A model generated the notes under the pieces. That model saw only the letters and a program-made list of their open reading frames with translations. It had not been told where the DNA came from and made no database searches. Made by a program: the position numbers and the translations under genes. A stretch of 64,000 nucleotides of DNA from an uncultured Bacteroides sp. (GTDB lineage: Bacteria; Bacteroidota; Bacteroidia; Bacteroidales; Bacteroidaceae). Positions 26,023 through 35,723 of the stretch are shown here, piece after piece; the first letter of the stretch is position 1; each line of letters opens with the position of its first letter. The stretch lies in assembly GCA_949289265.1 (NCBI GenBank), contig CASENE010000104.1:32329-96328 (forward strand), read 5' to 3'.

Positions 26023-27209
26023 TGTTCGGTCTCCTTTCTTGGAATGAGTTTCAGGGTTTCGCGGGCGATGATGTCGGCCGAGTCGGGCAGGGCCAAGGCG
26101 GCGATGTGACGGCTCAGGCTATGTAGCTTGTCGTCGTCCGTCACGGTTTGCAGGGCAGTGTCCAGCAACAGGGCAGGAGCATCGGCATCTTTCACATAGA
26201 GGGCGGCCTCTTTATGCACCAAGGCCAAGGCGTTTTTGGTCTGATGGTCTTCGGCCACGTTGGGCGAGGGCACCAGAATGACGGGTTTGCCCAGCAGGCA
26301 GAACTCGGAGATGGAGCCGGCGCCTGCACGCGACACCACCAGATCGGCAGCCGCGTAGGCCATGGACATGTCTTTGATGAAGTCGGACACGTAAAGGTTG
26401 GGCAGCGAGGACACATGCACGTTGCGCATCGCTTCGCCCGTAAAGGCGGTGATGGCGGCTTTGACCTCTTCTATATATATCTTGCCGGTCTGCCAGATGA
26501 ACTGTATGTCGGGGTTTCCTTTGATGAGGGACAGACCGGCCTCCAGCGTGCGGTTCAGGGTGCGTGCCCCCAGGCTGCCGCCCAGGATGAGGATGGTCTT
26601 CTTCCGAGACTCCAGGCCGAAGTAGGCCGAGGCTTCCTGGCGGGTGATGTGTGTGTCCCGCAGGTTCTGCCGCACGGGGTTTCCTGTCAAGATAATCTTT
26701 TCGGCAGGGAAGAAGCGTTCCATGCCTTCGTAGGCCACGCAGATTTTCCGCGCCTGACGGGCCAGCAGCTTGTTGGTCACCCCGGCATAAGAGTTTTGTT
26801 CTTGTATCAGCGTGGGAATGTCGGCCGAGGCGCAGGCCTTCAGCATGGGGCCGCTGGCATATCCGCCTACGCCTACGGCCACTTGAGGGCGGAATTCCTT
26901 GATGATGCGCCGTGCCTTGCGTTGGCTGCGCAGCAGTTTGATAAGGACGGACACGTTTTTCCACAGGTGTTGGCGGTCGAATCCGGCTACGGGCAGACCG
27001 ATGATGCGGTAGCCGGCATCGGGCACTCGCTGCATTTCCATGCGTCCTTCGGCTCCCACAAAGAGGATGTCGGCATCGGGACACAGCTTCTTCAGCGCGT
27101 TGGCAATGGAGATGGCCGGAAAGATGTGGCCGCCCGTGCCTCCGCCGCTGATGATGATGCGCGGGGCGTTGTCGGCGGGTTTCTTGTTCAGTATCTTGTT
27201 TGTATCCAT
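26019..27209 (-). CDS. murG: Undecaprenyl-PP-MurNAc-pentapeptide GlcNAc transferase
   Basis: 396 residues. GT-B glycosyltransferase (GT28) that makes lipid II from lipid I on the inner leaflet. N-terminal loop ISGGGTGGHIFPAISIANAL near residue 20; second glycine loop LILGGSLGARTLN; donor-binding block VVSRAGAGSISEFCLLGKP, then PSPNVAEDHQTKNA. A 15-residue N-terminal extension precedes the core, so an internal start is possible but no better ATG is seen. Follows ftsW by 72 bases. Confidence 0.97.
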   Translation of the reverse strand: MDTNKILNKKPADNAPRIIISGGGTGGHIFPAISIANALKKLCPDADILFVGAEGRMEMQRVPDAGYRIIGLPVAGFDRQHLWKNVSVLIKLLRSQRKARRIIKEFRPQVAVGVGGYASGPMLKACASADIPTLIQEQNSYAGVTNKLLARQARKICVAYEGMERFFPAEKIILTGNPVRQNLRDTHITRQEASAYFGLESRKKTILILGGSLGARTLNRTLEAGLSLIKGNPDIQFIWQTGKIYIEEVKAAITAFTGEAMRNVHVSSLPNLYVSDFIKDMSMAYAAADLVVSRAGAGSISEFCLLGKPVILVPSPNVAEDHQTKNALALVHKEAALYVKDADAPALLLDTALQTVTDDDKLHSLSRHIAALALPDSADIIARETLKLIPRKETEQ

Positions 27210-27281
27210 AAGATGTGGTCTGTTCTGGTTGTTTATTGGGTTTATCTGTTCGTTTTACGTCGGGTCGGGCAGCGCGGGGCT

Positions 27282-28589
27282 TCAGGCCAATTCGTCGTCA
27301 TTGTTGAGCGAAGGGGCACTGGGCTCTGCCGGGTTGACGGCCTCGGCGGGCAGCGGTTGCCGGGCTGCGGCGGCTGCCGCTTCTGCCTGTCGCAGCTCTT
27401 CTTGCTGCTGGTTGTAGCGGCTCACGCTGAGTATGATGCTGATGTACACGCAGTTGATGAGGGTGGACGTGCCGCCGCGGCTGATGAGGGGCAGCGGTTG
27501 TCCGGTCACGGGCGCCAGGCCTACGGCCACCATCATGTTGAAGATGGCCTGTGTGACCAATATCAGTCCTACGCCTAAGACCAGGAAGGCGGGGAAGGTT
27601 CGCTCGCAGCGGTTGGCTATGCGCCAGCAGCGGATGAGCAGCCACAGGTAGAGGAAGACGACAAACCCGCCTCCGGCCAGTCCCAGCTCTTCGATGATGA
27701 TGGCAAAGATGAAGTCTGAATACGCCTGGCTCAGGAAGTCGCGTTGCACGGAGTTGCCGGGGCCTTTGCCCAAGAGGCTGCTGGTGGCCACGGCGATGCG
27801 CGCATGGCCCACTTGGCCATTGTTCTTGATGTCGTATTTCGAGGGGGGCACCTCTTCGCTGGAGGCAAAGTTGGCGATGCGCGCCTTGACGGTGGTAAAG
27901 CGGTGGCCCAACGGAATCTGCTCGAGGGTGTCGTCGGGGGTGACAAAGAGAAAGCCCACGAACAGCACGACCACGGCCAGCAGGCTACCGCCCAACTTCA
28001 GCAGTTTGCGTGTCTGTATGCGCCCCACTATCATCATCAGGAAGACCACGCCGAACAGCATGGCGCCCGTGGAGTAGTTCTCCGGGAGGATGAGCAGGCA
28101 GGTGATGCCGGCCACTTTCAGTATCTGCTTGAAGGCTTTGGGCGAGGCGCCCTCTTCGGTTTGCCCGCGGGACAGGTAGTAGGCCGTGGCGATGATGACG
28201 CCCATCTTGGCGAACTCCGACGGCTGGAAGGGAAGGCCCAGGAACTTGACCCACCGGCCTGCCTCGTTGGTCTTCTCGATGACGAGGATGCCCCCCAGGT
28301 GCAAGTTGTCGAAGGCCAGCAGCAGCACCAGGAAGACGCCGGCCACGGGAAGCAGCACACGGGGGAATACCTGGAACCATCGGTAGGGGATGTAGTGGAA
28401 GAAGATGACGATGACCACTCCACCCACCAGGAAACTGGCATGGCGCGTGATGGGAGCCCAGTGGTTGCCCGAGGTGTATATCAGCGTGCTCGAGGCGCTG
28501 AACACTTCGACCACCGAAATCAGACAGAGGCAGAGGAAGATAATCCACACTACCTTGTCGCCCTTGAATATGTTGCGTAATAAATCCAC
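27282..28589 (-). CDS. ftsW: Septal peptidoglycan polymerase FtsW (SEDS family)
   Basis: 435 residues with about ten membrane helices. SEDS glycosyltransferase that polymerises lipid II at the septum with its class B PBP partner. Typical blocks: LPFQPSEFAKMGVIIATAYYL, LLILPENYSTGAMLFGVVFLMM, GHARIAVATSSLLGKGPGNSVQ, and LPLISRGGTSTLINCVYISIILSVSRY near the end. The cytoplasmic tail is Ala/Gln/Glu-rich. Position between murD and murG indicates FtsW rather than RodA. Confidence 0.95.
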   Translation of the reverse strand: MDLLRNIFKGDKVVWIIFLCLCLISVVEVFSASSTLIYTSGNHWAPITRHASFLVGGVVIVIFFHYIPYRWFQVFPRVLLPVAGVFLVLLLAFDNLHLGGILVIEKTNEAGRWVKFLGLPFQPSEFAKMGVIIATAYYLSRGQTEEGASPKAFKQILKVAGITCLLILPENYSTGAMLFGVVFLMMIVGRIQTRKLLKLGGSLLAVVVLFVGFLFVTPDDTLEQIPLGHRFTTVKARIANFASSEEVPPSKYDIKNNGQVGHARIAVATSSLLGKGPGNSVQRDFLSQAYSDFIFAIIIEELGLAGGGFVVFLYLWLLIRCWRIANRCERTFPAFLVLGVGLILVTQAIFNMMVAVGLAPVTGQPLPLISRGGTSTLINCVYISIILSVSRYNQQQEELRQAEAAAAAARQPLPAEAVNPAEPSAPSLNNDDELA

Positions 28590-28656
28590 GTTCTTGCGTA
28601 TTTAGCGGTTAATGGTTGGCGATGCAGGGCCGCCGGGAGCCGTCGGCCGGCTGTCT

Positions 28657-29991
28657 TTACAGTCTCCTGACGCACGCCTTGAACTGGTCTCCGCGGTCTT
28701 CATAGCTCTGGAAGAGGTCGAACGAAGCGCAGCAGGGGCTGAGCAATACGGTGTCTCCCTTCTGTGCCAGGCGGTAGGCAGCCTCTACGGCGTCCTTCAT
28801 GCCCGTCTGCACGTCGGCGGTGGGCAGGCCCAGGGGGTCGAAGGCGGCGTGCAACTTCTCGTTGTGCAGGCCCAGGAAGACGAGGGCGCGGCACTTCTGG
28901 CGCACGAGGTCTTCGATTTCCCGGTAGTCGTTGCCCTTGTCCTTGCCGCCCAGGATGAGCACCACGGGCGACTTCATGCTCTGCAACGCATACCAGCACG
29001 AGTTGACGTTGGTGGCCTTCGAGTCGTTGACGAAGCGGATGCCGCGCACCGAGGCGACGTATTCCAGCCGGTGGGGCACGCCCTTGAAGTCCGACAGCGC
29101 CTGCCGGATGCACTCCTTCCGGATGCCGGCCACGTTGGCCGAGATGCCTGCCGCCAGCGAGTTATACAGGTTGTGCGTCCCCCGCAGCGCCAGTTCCTCC
29201 TGCTCCATGTTGAAGGCTATGGGCTGGTCGATGTGCACCTCGTCGTCCTCCACGTAGGCGATGGCCCCGTCTTCCTTGACGGCCGAGAAGGGGTAGAGGC
29301 GCGCGCGGAGGCCGTGGCGGGCCAGCTCGCGGCGGATGATGGGGTCGTCGTTCCAGAAGATGAAGGCGTCCTCGGGCGTCTGGTTCTGCGTGATGCGGAA
29401 CTTGGCGTCCACGTAGTTCTGCATGCAGTGGTCGTAGCGGTCCAGGTGGTCGGGCGTGATGTTCATCAACACGGCTATGTTGGCACGGAACTCATACATG
29501 TTGTCCAGCTGGAACGAACTGAGCTCGATGACGTAATAGTCGTAGTGCCGCGTGGCCACCTGCAGCGCCAGGCTCTGCCCGATGTTGCCTGCCAGGCCCA
29601 CGTTGAGGCCGGCGCTTCGGAAGATGTGGTAGATGAGCGACGTGGTGGTGGTCTTGCCGTTCGAGCCGGTGACGCAAATCATCGTGGCGTCGGTGTACCG
29701 CCCGGCGAATTCTATCTCCGAGATGACGGGCGTTCCCTGCGCCTTGAGCTTCAGCACCAGCGGGGCGTCGTTGGGGATGCCCGGGCTTTTCACCACCTCG
29801 TCGGCCGCCAGGACGCGCGCCTCCGTGTGCCCGCCCTCTTCCCAGGGGATGGCGTATTGGTCCAGCAGGGCCTTGTACTTGTCCTTGATGGCGCCCTGGT
29901 CGGACACGAACGTGTCCAGACCCTTCACCTGCGCCAGCACGGCCGCGCCCGCGCCGCTCTCGCCGGCGCCCAATATTACGATTCGTTTCAT
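28657..29991 (-). CDS. murD: UDP-N-acetylmuramoylalanine--D-glutamate ligase
   Basis: 444 residues from MKRIVILGAGESGAGAAVLA; a frame seven codons longer exists, but this start gives the standard MurD N-terminus. Adds D-glutamate to UDP-MurNAc-L-Ala. P-loop TGSNGKTTTTSLIYHIF near residue 110; then NITPDHLDRYD, and the C-terminal VNDSKATNVNSCWYAL and LILGGKDKGNDY blocks. 67 bases upstream of ftsW. Unlike its neighbours it is separated from the gene before it (mraY) by a 287-base gap with repeat DNA. Confidence 0.97.
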   Translation of the reverse strand: MKRIVILGAGESGAGAAVLAQVKGLDTFVSDQGAIKDKYKALLDQYAIPWEEGGHTEARVLAADEVVKSPGIPNDAPLVLKLKAQGTPVISEIEFAGRYTDATMICVTGSNGKTTTTSLIYHIFRSAGLNVGLAGNIGQSLALQVATRHYDYYVIELSSFQLDNMYEFRANIAVLMNITPDHLDRYDHCMQNYVDAKFRITQNQTPEDAFIFWNDDPIIRRELARHGLRARLYPFSAVKEDGAIAYVEDDEVHIDQPIAFNMEQEELALRGTHNLYNSLAAGISANVAGIRKECIRQALSDFKGVPHRLEYVASVRGIRFVNDSKATNVNSCWYALQSMKSPVVLILGGKDKGNDYREIEDLVRQKCRALVFLGLHNEKLHAAFDPLGLPTADVQTGMKDAVEAAYRLAQKGDTVLLSPCCASFDLFQSYEDRGDQFKACVRRL

Positions 29992-30079
29992 ATCAGTTAT
30001 TTCTCCTTTCAATTTCGTTTACTTTGTATGATTTCCTTACTCTACTTGTCCAAACATCCTTTCGCCTGCGCGGAAGTGC

Positions 30080-30240
30080 CCTGCAAGGCCTTCCGGTGGG
30101 GATGCTGAAGGGTATCTGTGACTCTTTGCCAAGGGTCACTGTGGGTCGTCCCAGTACCCCACGAGTGACCCCTTCGGGTACCCCACGCGTGAGGTATCGT
30201 CGACACCCACGCGTGCTCTCCCACGGGACTTCTATGTGTA
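30080..30240. repeat. Short-repeat DNA inside the division cluster
   Basis: Contains repeats of CCCACGCGTG and GTACCCCACG (about 30152-30225) with CCCTTCGGG between them. The remaining part of 29992-30278 shows no gene. An 87-codon leftward frame (29993-30256) reads mostly through these repeats (TRGVPEGVTRGVLGRP) and I do not count it as a gene. Confidence 0.5.
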
Positions 30241-30278
30241 TATTGTTTTTACTCATCTTCTATCTCTTTGCCCGTAGC

Positions 30279-31550
30279 TCATCGTATTTTCAGCGTGATG
30301 ATGGTGATGGCCGCCAGCACGATGGTGACTATCCAGAAGCGGACGGTAATCTTGGCTTCGTGGAACACGCGCTCGGGCCGGGGGAACATCACCGTGCATC
30401 CCGCCTCCACCTGCGAGAGGGACGTGCGGAAATGGTCGTGGATGGGCGCGCGCTTGAACATGCGTTGCTTCCGCCCCCGCCGCTTGCCTGCCTTGTAGTA
30501 GGCGCGCTGCAGGATGACGGAAAGGTTCTCCACCAGGAACACGCCGCACAGGATGGGGATGAGCAGCTCCTTGTGTATGATGATGGCCAGCACGGCGATG
30601 ATGCCGCCGATGGTCAGGCTGCCGGTGTCGCCCATGAACACCTGCGCCGGGTATGCGTTGTACCACAAGAAGCCCACCAGCGCCCCCACGAAGGCGCAGA
30701 TGAACACCACCAGCTCTTCCGACCCGGGGATGAACATGATGTTCAGGTAGCCGGCGAACTCGATGTGGCTCGACACGTAGGCCAGGATGCCCAGTGTCAG
30801 TCCGATGATGGCCGAGTTGCCCGCCGCCATTCCGTCCATGCCGTCGTTGAGGTTGGCCCCGTTGCTGACGGCGGTCACCACGAAGATGGTCACCAGCACG
30901 AACAGCACCCATCCGGCCGTCTGCGCGTGTTTGCCCATGAATCCCATGACGTCGTCGGCATAGTCCAGGTTATTGCTTTTCAGGAAGGGGATGGTGGTCT
31001 GCGTGGCTTTGATTTCCTTGGCGGCGTGCACCACCTCGATGCTTCCGTCGGGCTTCTCCACCTCGATGTTCTCGCGGATGACCACCTGGGGGCTGAGGTA
31101 GAGCGTCAGTCCCACGATGAGCCCCAGTCCCACCTGGCCTATGATCTTGAACTTGCCGTGCAGTCCCTCCTTGTCGCGCTTGAATATCTTGATGTAGTCG
31201 TCGGCTCCTCCCAGGGCTCCGAGCCAGACGGTGGTGATGAGCATCAGCAGCATGTAGACGTTGTCCAGCCGTCCCAGCAGGAGGCAGGGGATGAGGATGG
31301 CCACGATGATGATGATGCCGCCCATGGAGGGCACGCCCCGCTTCTCCACTCCGAAAGGGTCGATGCGGGCGTCGCGCTGCGTCTCGGTGATTTGTTTCCG
31401 TTTCAGCAGGTTGATGAAGCGGTCTCCCCAGATGCTCGAGATGAGCAGAGCCAGGATGACGGCCATCAGCGAGCGGAACGAGGTGTAGGCAAACATGCCC
31501 GCGCCGGGGATGTCGTATTGGTCGAGCCAGTTGAATAGGTAGTATAGCAT
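30279..31550 (-). CDS. mraY: Phospho-N-acetylmuramoyl-pentapeptide-transferase
   Basis: 423 residues with about ten membrane helices. Transfers phospho-MurNAc-pentapeptide from UDP to undecaprenyl phosphate, giving lipid I. Family signatures: GVPSMGGIIIIVAILIPCL, GALGGADDYIK (catalytic Asp pair), ANLNDGMDGMAAGNSAI, and VFMGDTGSLTIGG. Longer than the E. coli enzyme (360) because of an insert near residues 180-215 carrying KPDGSIEVVHAAKEIKA, seen in many Bacteroidetes MraY. Between murE and murD. Confidence 0.97.
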   Translation of the reverse strand: MLYYLFNWLDQYDIPGAGMFAYTSFRSLMAVILALLISSIWGDRFINLLKRKQITETQRDARIDPFGVEKRGVPSMGGIIIIVAILIPCLLLGRLDNVYMLLMLITTVWLGALGGADDYIKIFKRDKEGLHGKFKIIGQVGLGLIVGLTLYLSPQVVIRENIEVEKPDGSIEVVHAAKEIKATQTTIPFLKSNNLDYADDVMGFMGKHAQTAGWVLFVLVTIFVVTAVSNGANLNDGMDGMAAGNSAIIGLTLGILAYVSSHIEFAGYLNIMFIPGSEELVVFICAFVGALVGFLWYNAYPAQVFMGDTGSLTIGGIIAVLAIIIHKELLIPILCGVFLVENLSVILQRAYYKAGKRRGRKQRMFKRAPIHDHFRTSLSQVEAGCTVMFPRPERVFHEAKITVRFWIVTIVLAAITIITLKIR

Positions 31551-31555
31551 GTCTT

Positions 31556-31667
31556 TAGCGTTTAGTGGTTAGTTGTTGGCGTTTAGTTGTTAGTGATTAG
31601 TGGTTAGTGCTGAGTGATGAGTGCTCCATACAGGTACTAAGCACTAAACACTAAACGTTAAACGCTT
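31556..31667. repeat. TTAGTG word-and-complement array, copy 1
   Basis: The left half holds repeats of GTTTAGTGGTTAGT and GATTAGTG; the right half holds GCACTAAACACTAAACG and GTTAAACGC. The outer ends AGCGTTTA and TAAACGCT pair. The right end runs into murE, so its last residues (AFNV and the stop) are written in array sequence. A longer array of the same word lies at 57673-57846. Confidence 0.75.
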
Positions 31668-33114
31668 TCCTCACCTCCTCCTTGTCGTCGAAGTGGTGTT
31701 TCACTCCTTTTATCTCTTGATAGTCCTCGTGTCCCTTGCCGGCCACCAGGATGACGTCGCCCTTCTGTGCCAGCATGCAGGCCGTGCGGATGGCCTCGCG
31801 CCGGTCGGCGATGCTCAGGGTCTTCTCCTTGTCCGCTGCGTTCAGTCCGGCCAGCATGTCGTCGATGATGTCCTGCGGCTCCTCCCAACGCGGGTTGTCG
31901 CTGGTGATAATGAGGCGGTCGCTCAGGCGGGCCGCTTCTTTGGCCATCATCGGGCGTTTGCCCTTGTCGCGGTTGCCGCCCGCGCCTACCACGGTGATGA
32001 CCCTTCCGCGTCCCTCCAGCACGCCGTGTATGGCCGTCAGCACGTTGGTCAGCGCGTCCGGCGTATGGGCATAGTCCACGATGGCCGTATAGCCCTTGGG
32101 CGAGCGGATGGCCTCGAAACGTCCTGCCACCGGATAAAGGGTACTGAGCCCAATGAGCACTTCCTGCTCTTTCTGCCCCAACAGGACTGCGGCGCCGAAT
32201 ACGGCCAACAGGTTGTAGGCATTGAACCGTCCGATGAAGTGCACGGCCACCTCCTGTCCGTTGAAGTCCAGCAGCATCCCCTCGAAGTGCGATTCCAGGA
32301 TGCGTCCCTTGAAGTCGCACAGGCTGCGCAAGGAATAGGTGTGTACCTGCGAGCGGGTGTTTTGCACCATCACCATGCCGTTCTTGTCGTCCAGGTTGAC
32401 CAGGCTGAAGGCCTCCTTGGGCATGTCGTCGAAGAACTTCTTCTTGGCCCGTATGTAGTTCTCCACCGTCTTGTGATAGTCCAGATGGTCGCGCGTCAGG
32501 TTGGTAAAGATGCCTCCTGCAAAGCGCAGGCCGCTGATGCGTTTCTGTGCGATGGCATGCGAGCTCACCTCCATGAAGGCATATTGGCAACCTTCATCGG
32601 CCATGCGTCCCAGCAGGCGGTTCAGCGTGATGGGGTCGGGCGTGGTATGTTCGGTGGGGACGGGTTGGTCGTCGATGTAGTTGCAGACGGTAGAAATCAG
32701 GCCCACCTTGTAGCCGAAATAGCGGAACAGCCGGTAGAGCAACGTTGCCGTAGTGGTCTTGCCGTTCGTGCCGGTCACCCCCACCAGTTCCAGTCTGGAG
32801 GTCGGGTCTCCGTAGAACAGCGTGGCGATGCGTCCGGCAGCCTCTTCGCTGTCTTTCACCACCACGTAGGTCACTTCTCCGTCCGGGGCCACGTCTCCTC
32901 CGGCAGGCAACTCCTCGCACACCACGGCGCGTGCCCCCTGCCCGATGGCAGCCGGGATGTAAGCGTGTCCGTCGGCCTGCGTGCCGCGCATGGCCACAAA
33001 CAGGTGGCCTTCCTGCACCTGGCGCGAGTCGATGTCCACGCCTGCTATTTCAATGTCCGTGCTTCCGATGATTTGCACCGGTTGCACCGTCCTTATCAGT
33101 TCTTTCAGCTTCAT
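31651..33114 (-). CDS. murE: UDP-MurNAc-L-Ala-D-Glu--meso-diaminopimelate ligase
   Basis: 487 residues. Adds the third stem-peptide residue. P-loop [15 protein letters not shown] near residue 114; [15 protein letters not shown]-type region [11 protein letters not shown] with the usual lysine segment; C-terminal [16 protein letters not shown]. The specificity motif reads [16 protein letters not shown] marks meso-diaminopimelate enzymes rather than lysine enzymes. The final codons and stop coincide with the TTAGTG array downstream. 69 bases after the PBP gene. Confidence 0.97.
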   Translation of the reverse strand: MKLKELIRTVQPVQIIGSTDIEIAGVDIDSRQVQEGHLFVAMRGTQADGHAYIPAAIGQGARAVVCEELPAGGDVAPDGEVTYVVVKDSEEAAGRIATLFYGDPTSRLELVGVTGTNGKTTTATLLYRLFRYFGYKVGLISTVCNYIDDQPVPTEHTTPDPITLNRLLGRMADEGCQYAFMEVSSHAIAQKRISGLRFAGGIFTNLTRDHLDYHKTVENYIRAKKKFFDDMPKEAFSLVNLDDKNGMVMVQNTRSQVHTYSLRSLCDFKGRILESHFEGMLLDFNGQEVAVHFIGRFNAYNLLAVFGAAVLLGQKEQEVLIGLSTLYPVAGRFEAIRSPKGYTAIVDYAHTPDALTNVLTAIHGVLEGRGRVITVVGAGGNRDKGKRPMMAKEAARLSDRLIITSDNPRWEEPQDIIDDMLAGLNAADKEKTLSIADRREAIRTACMLAQKGDVILVAGKGHEDYQEIKGVKHHFDDKEEVRKAFNV

Positions 33115-33183
33115 GTCTTCTTTACTATATATAATAGGTATAAGAGAAGGGCAACGTCGTCCGTTCCCTCTCTTGCTTGATAT

Positions 33184-35337
33184 TTATTTCAGTGTCAACG
33201 CGATGGTGCGTCCCTTGACAGCCCGGTTGCCGGCAGGGATAGACTGCCTGCGCACCCGTCCGATGCCGTTCAGCCGCACCTTCAGGCCTTGTTTCTCCAG
33301 CAGGTAGACCGCGTCTTTGGCCCCCATGCCCACCACGTTGGGCACCAGGCCCGCTTGAGGTTCCCGTTCTGTCAACAACACGGCTACCGAATCGGTTTGC
33401 GGCTTGCCCCAGACGTCTTTCCCGTGTCCGGCAGCAAACCGTTCCTCGGTGGGCACCTCCAGTTCGTCCAGCACGGTCATGGCCTCTTGCAGTTCTCCAG
33501 CCTTCACCGCCGGGATAGGATTGGAAGTGCTGTCTATGGCGTTGCGCAGGTCGAAACGAAGGTCTTGGGCATACACCCGCTTGGCGATGTTGCCGAACAC
33601 GCTGCCGGCCATCAATCCGCCCGAAGCCGGCAACCCGGGCTTTTGGATGGAAACGATGCAGCTGTATTTGGGCGCTTCCGAGGGGAAATAGCCGCAGAAG
33701 CTCACCAGGTAGTCCGTCCGTCCCGACTTGTATCCGGCCTTGCCCTTGGAAATCTGGGCCGTGCCCGTCTTGCCCGATACGTCGAACTGGTTGTTGCCGG
33801 CAGGCTTGGCCAATCCGTTTTTCACCACGCTGCGCAAGATGGTGCGTATCTGAGCCAACGTAGTGTCTGAACATATTTTCGGGTTAATCACCTCCGTGGG
33901 ATATTCCTTGACAACCTCGCCTTCCCGCATCAACGCTTTCACGAACTTGGGGCGTACCATCACGCCGTCGTTGGCAATGGCGTTGTAGAACGTCAAGATG
34001 TTCATCGGCGGAATCTGCGATTCATAACCGATACTCATCCACGGCAGGGTGGTCTTGGCAAAATATCGCTCGTCGGGCCCCTTCAGGTTCGGTTTGCCCT
34101 CGCCTTGTATCTGCAGGTGCAGCGGTTGGTCAAGACTCATGCGTTTCAGCCCGTCCACAAACTTCTGCGGGTCGTCGCGATAGTATTTGTCAATAAGGTA
34201 AGACACGCCGATGTTGGATGACACCTCCAGGATGCGCGTTACGTCTATCTGCCCGTATCCTCCTCTGTACCAGTTGTGGTCTCTCATCTTGCTGCCGTGC
34301 ATGTTCATCACGCCGTTGCCCGTGTCCACCAGGGTGTGGGGGGTGATTTTCCCATCCTCCAGCGCCACCATAATCGAGGCCGTCTTAAACGTAGAGCCCG
34401 GTTCCAGCAGGTCGCTGATGGCATTGCTGTTCATCTCGTAATATTGTCCGTCGTTGCCCTTGGTCAGGTTGACGATGGCCTTCACCTCGCCCGTCTTCAC
34501 CTCCATCAGCACAGCCACGCCCACATAGGCATTGATTTCCTCCAGCTTGTCCCGCAGGGCCTTGTCGCAGATGTCTTGCATCCTCACGTCGATGGTCGAC
34601 ACCACGTCGCACCCGTCCACCGGCGGGATGTCCACGATGTCCAGAAAGCGGTCCATCACCTTCTGCCGGTGCGTGATGCCGTTGCGCCCCCGCAACACCG
34701 AGTCAAAAGCCAGCTCAATGCCGTTTCTGGCACCCAGTGCCGTGTCGGCATACAAGCGTCCCAGCGTCTGCGCGGCCAGTTGTCCGAAGGGATGCTTGCG
34801 CTGGTTGTAGTTCTGCGTGTGGAATCCTCCGCGGTTGCTGCTTTGGCGGAAGATGGGCAGCCGCTTCACCTCCTTGTATTGGATGTACGAGATGCGGTTC
34901 GGATAAATCAGCCAGTGGCGGCTCTTCTTCTTCCGTCCCTGCTGCATGTGCCGCTTGAAGTAGGCTACGCTCTTTTCCGGGAAAATGCGGTGCAAGCCCC
35001 GGCAGATGCTGTCCAGGCTGTCTTTCAGGGCTTCGTCGCGTCGTTTCTGGTCTTTGAGGCGGTCTTTCTCCTTTCGTTCGCCGGACATGAAGTCCATGTA
35101 GATGCGGTATTCCGGCAGCGAGCTGGCCATCAGCTTGCCGTCGGACGAAAGGATGTTGCCCCGGTTGGGCCGCACGATGACGTTCTCCTTCACAAAGCGG
35201 TCGGCCACCTCCTGCCAGTATTGGCGTTCGGCAAACATGATGACGGCCGCCTTGACGATGATAAACACCCCCAGCAGCAACATCACCACCACGATGAAGA
35301 AGTAGCGGTTCATGATACTTTTCTTGTTTACTGACAT
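33184..35337 (-). CDS. Septal class B penicillin-binding protein with PASTA domain (FtsI type)
   Basis: 717 residues. One N-terminal membrane helix (YFFIVVVMLLLGVFIIVKAAV), a dimerisation domain (NRGNILSSDGKLMASSLPEYRIY), and the transpeptidase domain with Ser315 in GSTFKT, the SSN motif in EVSSNIGVSYL, and KTG in SGKTGTAQ. The last 70 residues form a PASTA domain (LVPNVVGMGAKDAVYLLEKQGLKVRL), common in Bacteroidetes FtsI but absent from E. coli FtsI. It cross-links septal peptidoglycan as partner of FtsW. Lies between ftsL and murE. ftsI would be the usual symbol, given on position. Confidence 0.95.
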   Translation of the reverse strand: MSVNKKSIMNRYFFIVVVMLLLGVFIIVKAAVIMFAERQYWQEVADRFVKENVIVRPNRGNILSSDGKLMASSLPEYRIYMDFMSGERKEKDRLKDQKRRDEALKDSLDSICRGLHRIFPEKSVAYFKRHMQQGRKKKSRHWLIYPNRISYIQYKEVKRLPIFRQSSNRGGFHTQNYNQRKHPFGQLAAQTLGRLYADTALGARNGIELAFDSVLRGRNGITHRQKVMDRFLDIVDIPPVDGCDVVSTIDVRMQDICDKALRDKLEEINAYVGVAVLMEVKTGEVKAIVNLTKGNDGQYYEMNSNAISDLLEPGSTFKTASIMVALEDGKITPHTLVDTGNGVMNMHGSKMRDHNWYRGGYGQIDVTRILEVSSNIGVSYLIDKYYRDDPQKFVDGLKRMSLDQPLHLQIQGEGKPNLKGPDERYFAKTTLPWMSIGYESQIPPMNILTFYNAIANDGVMVRPKFVKALMREGEVVKEYPTEVINPKICSDTTLAQIRTILRSVVKNGLAKPAGNNQFDVSGKTGTAQISKGKAGYKSGRTDYLVSFCGYFPSEAPKYSCIVSIQKPGLPASGGLMAGSVFGNIAKRVYAQDLRFDLRNAIDSTSNPIPAVKAGELQEAMTVLDELEVPTEERFAAGHGKDVWGKPQTDSVAVLLTEREPQAGLVPNVVGMGAKDAVYLLEKQGLKVRLNGIGRVRRQSIPAGNRAVKGRTIALTLK

Positions 35338-35361
35338 GTGCTTCTCTCCTTTCTTCGTGGG

Positions 35362-35709
35362 TTACTTAATCAGGTAGGGGGGCGTGGTGGCCGTCTGCAA
35401 GTCGCTTTGCCGGCTGGAGATATATTCCTCGATGCGCGACTGGCGGCTGCGTTCCATCAGTTCCGAATTGCGCGTCAGCGCATTGTATTTGATGTCTGTC
35501 AGCTGCTTCTTCAGGTCCTCGATGCGGATCATCTGCTGCTGGCACTCGTAACGGTTGCTGATGTAGAACAGCACCAGCACCATGATGAGCACCAACAGGC
35601 GGGCCTGCCGGCGCACAAACTCGGTGGCCAGGAAGTCGCCTCCGATGATGCGTCCCCACGTCGACCTTCGCGTGCGGGGCTTGCTGTATGTGTCTTTTTC
35701 TTCTTTCAT
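35362..35709 (-). CDS. FtsL-like division protein
   Basis: 115 residues from the ATG at 35709; the open frame extends upstream only through a TTG. A basic cytoplasmic tail (KPRTRRSTWGRIIGG) is followed by one membrane helix (ARLLVLIMVLVLFYISNRY) and a short coiled coil (QQQMIRIEDLKKQLTDIKYNALTRNSELME). This architecture and the place between rsmH and the PBP gene identify FtsL, which links FtsQ to FtsW/FtsI. FtsL sequences are poorly conserved, so position carries most of the weight. Confidence 0.85.
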   Translation of the reverse strand: MKEEKDTYSKPRTRRSTWGRIIGGDFLATEFVRRQARLLVLIMVLVLFYISNRYECQQQMIRIEDLKKQLTDIKYNALTRNSELMERSRQSRIEEYISSRQSDLQTATTPPYLIK

Positions 35710-35723
35710 GTCTGCACGGTTTA

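Noticed and set aside
29993-30256. 87-codon leftward gene between murD and mraY
   Set aside because: Its sequence is a translation of short DNA repeats (TRGVPEGVTRGVLGRP) and it would overlap the murD start region; treated as repeat DNA.
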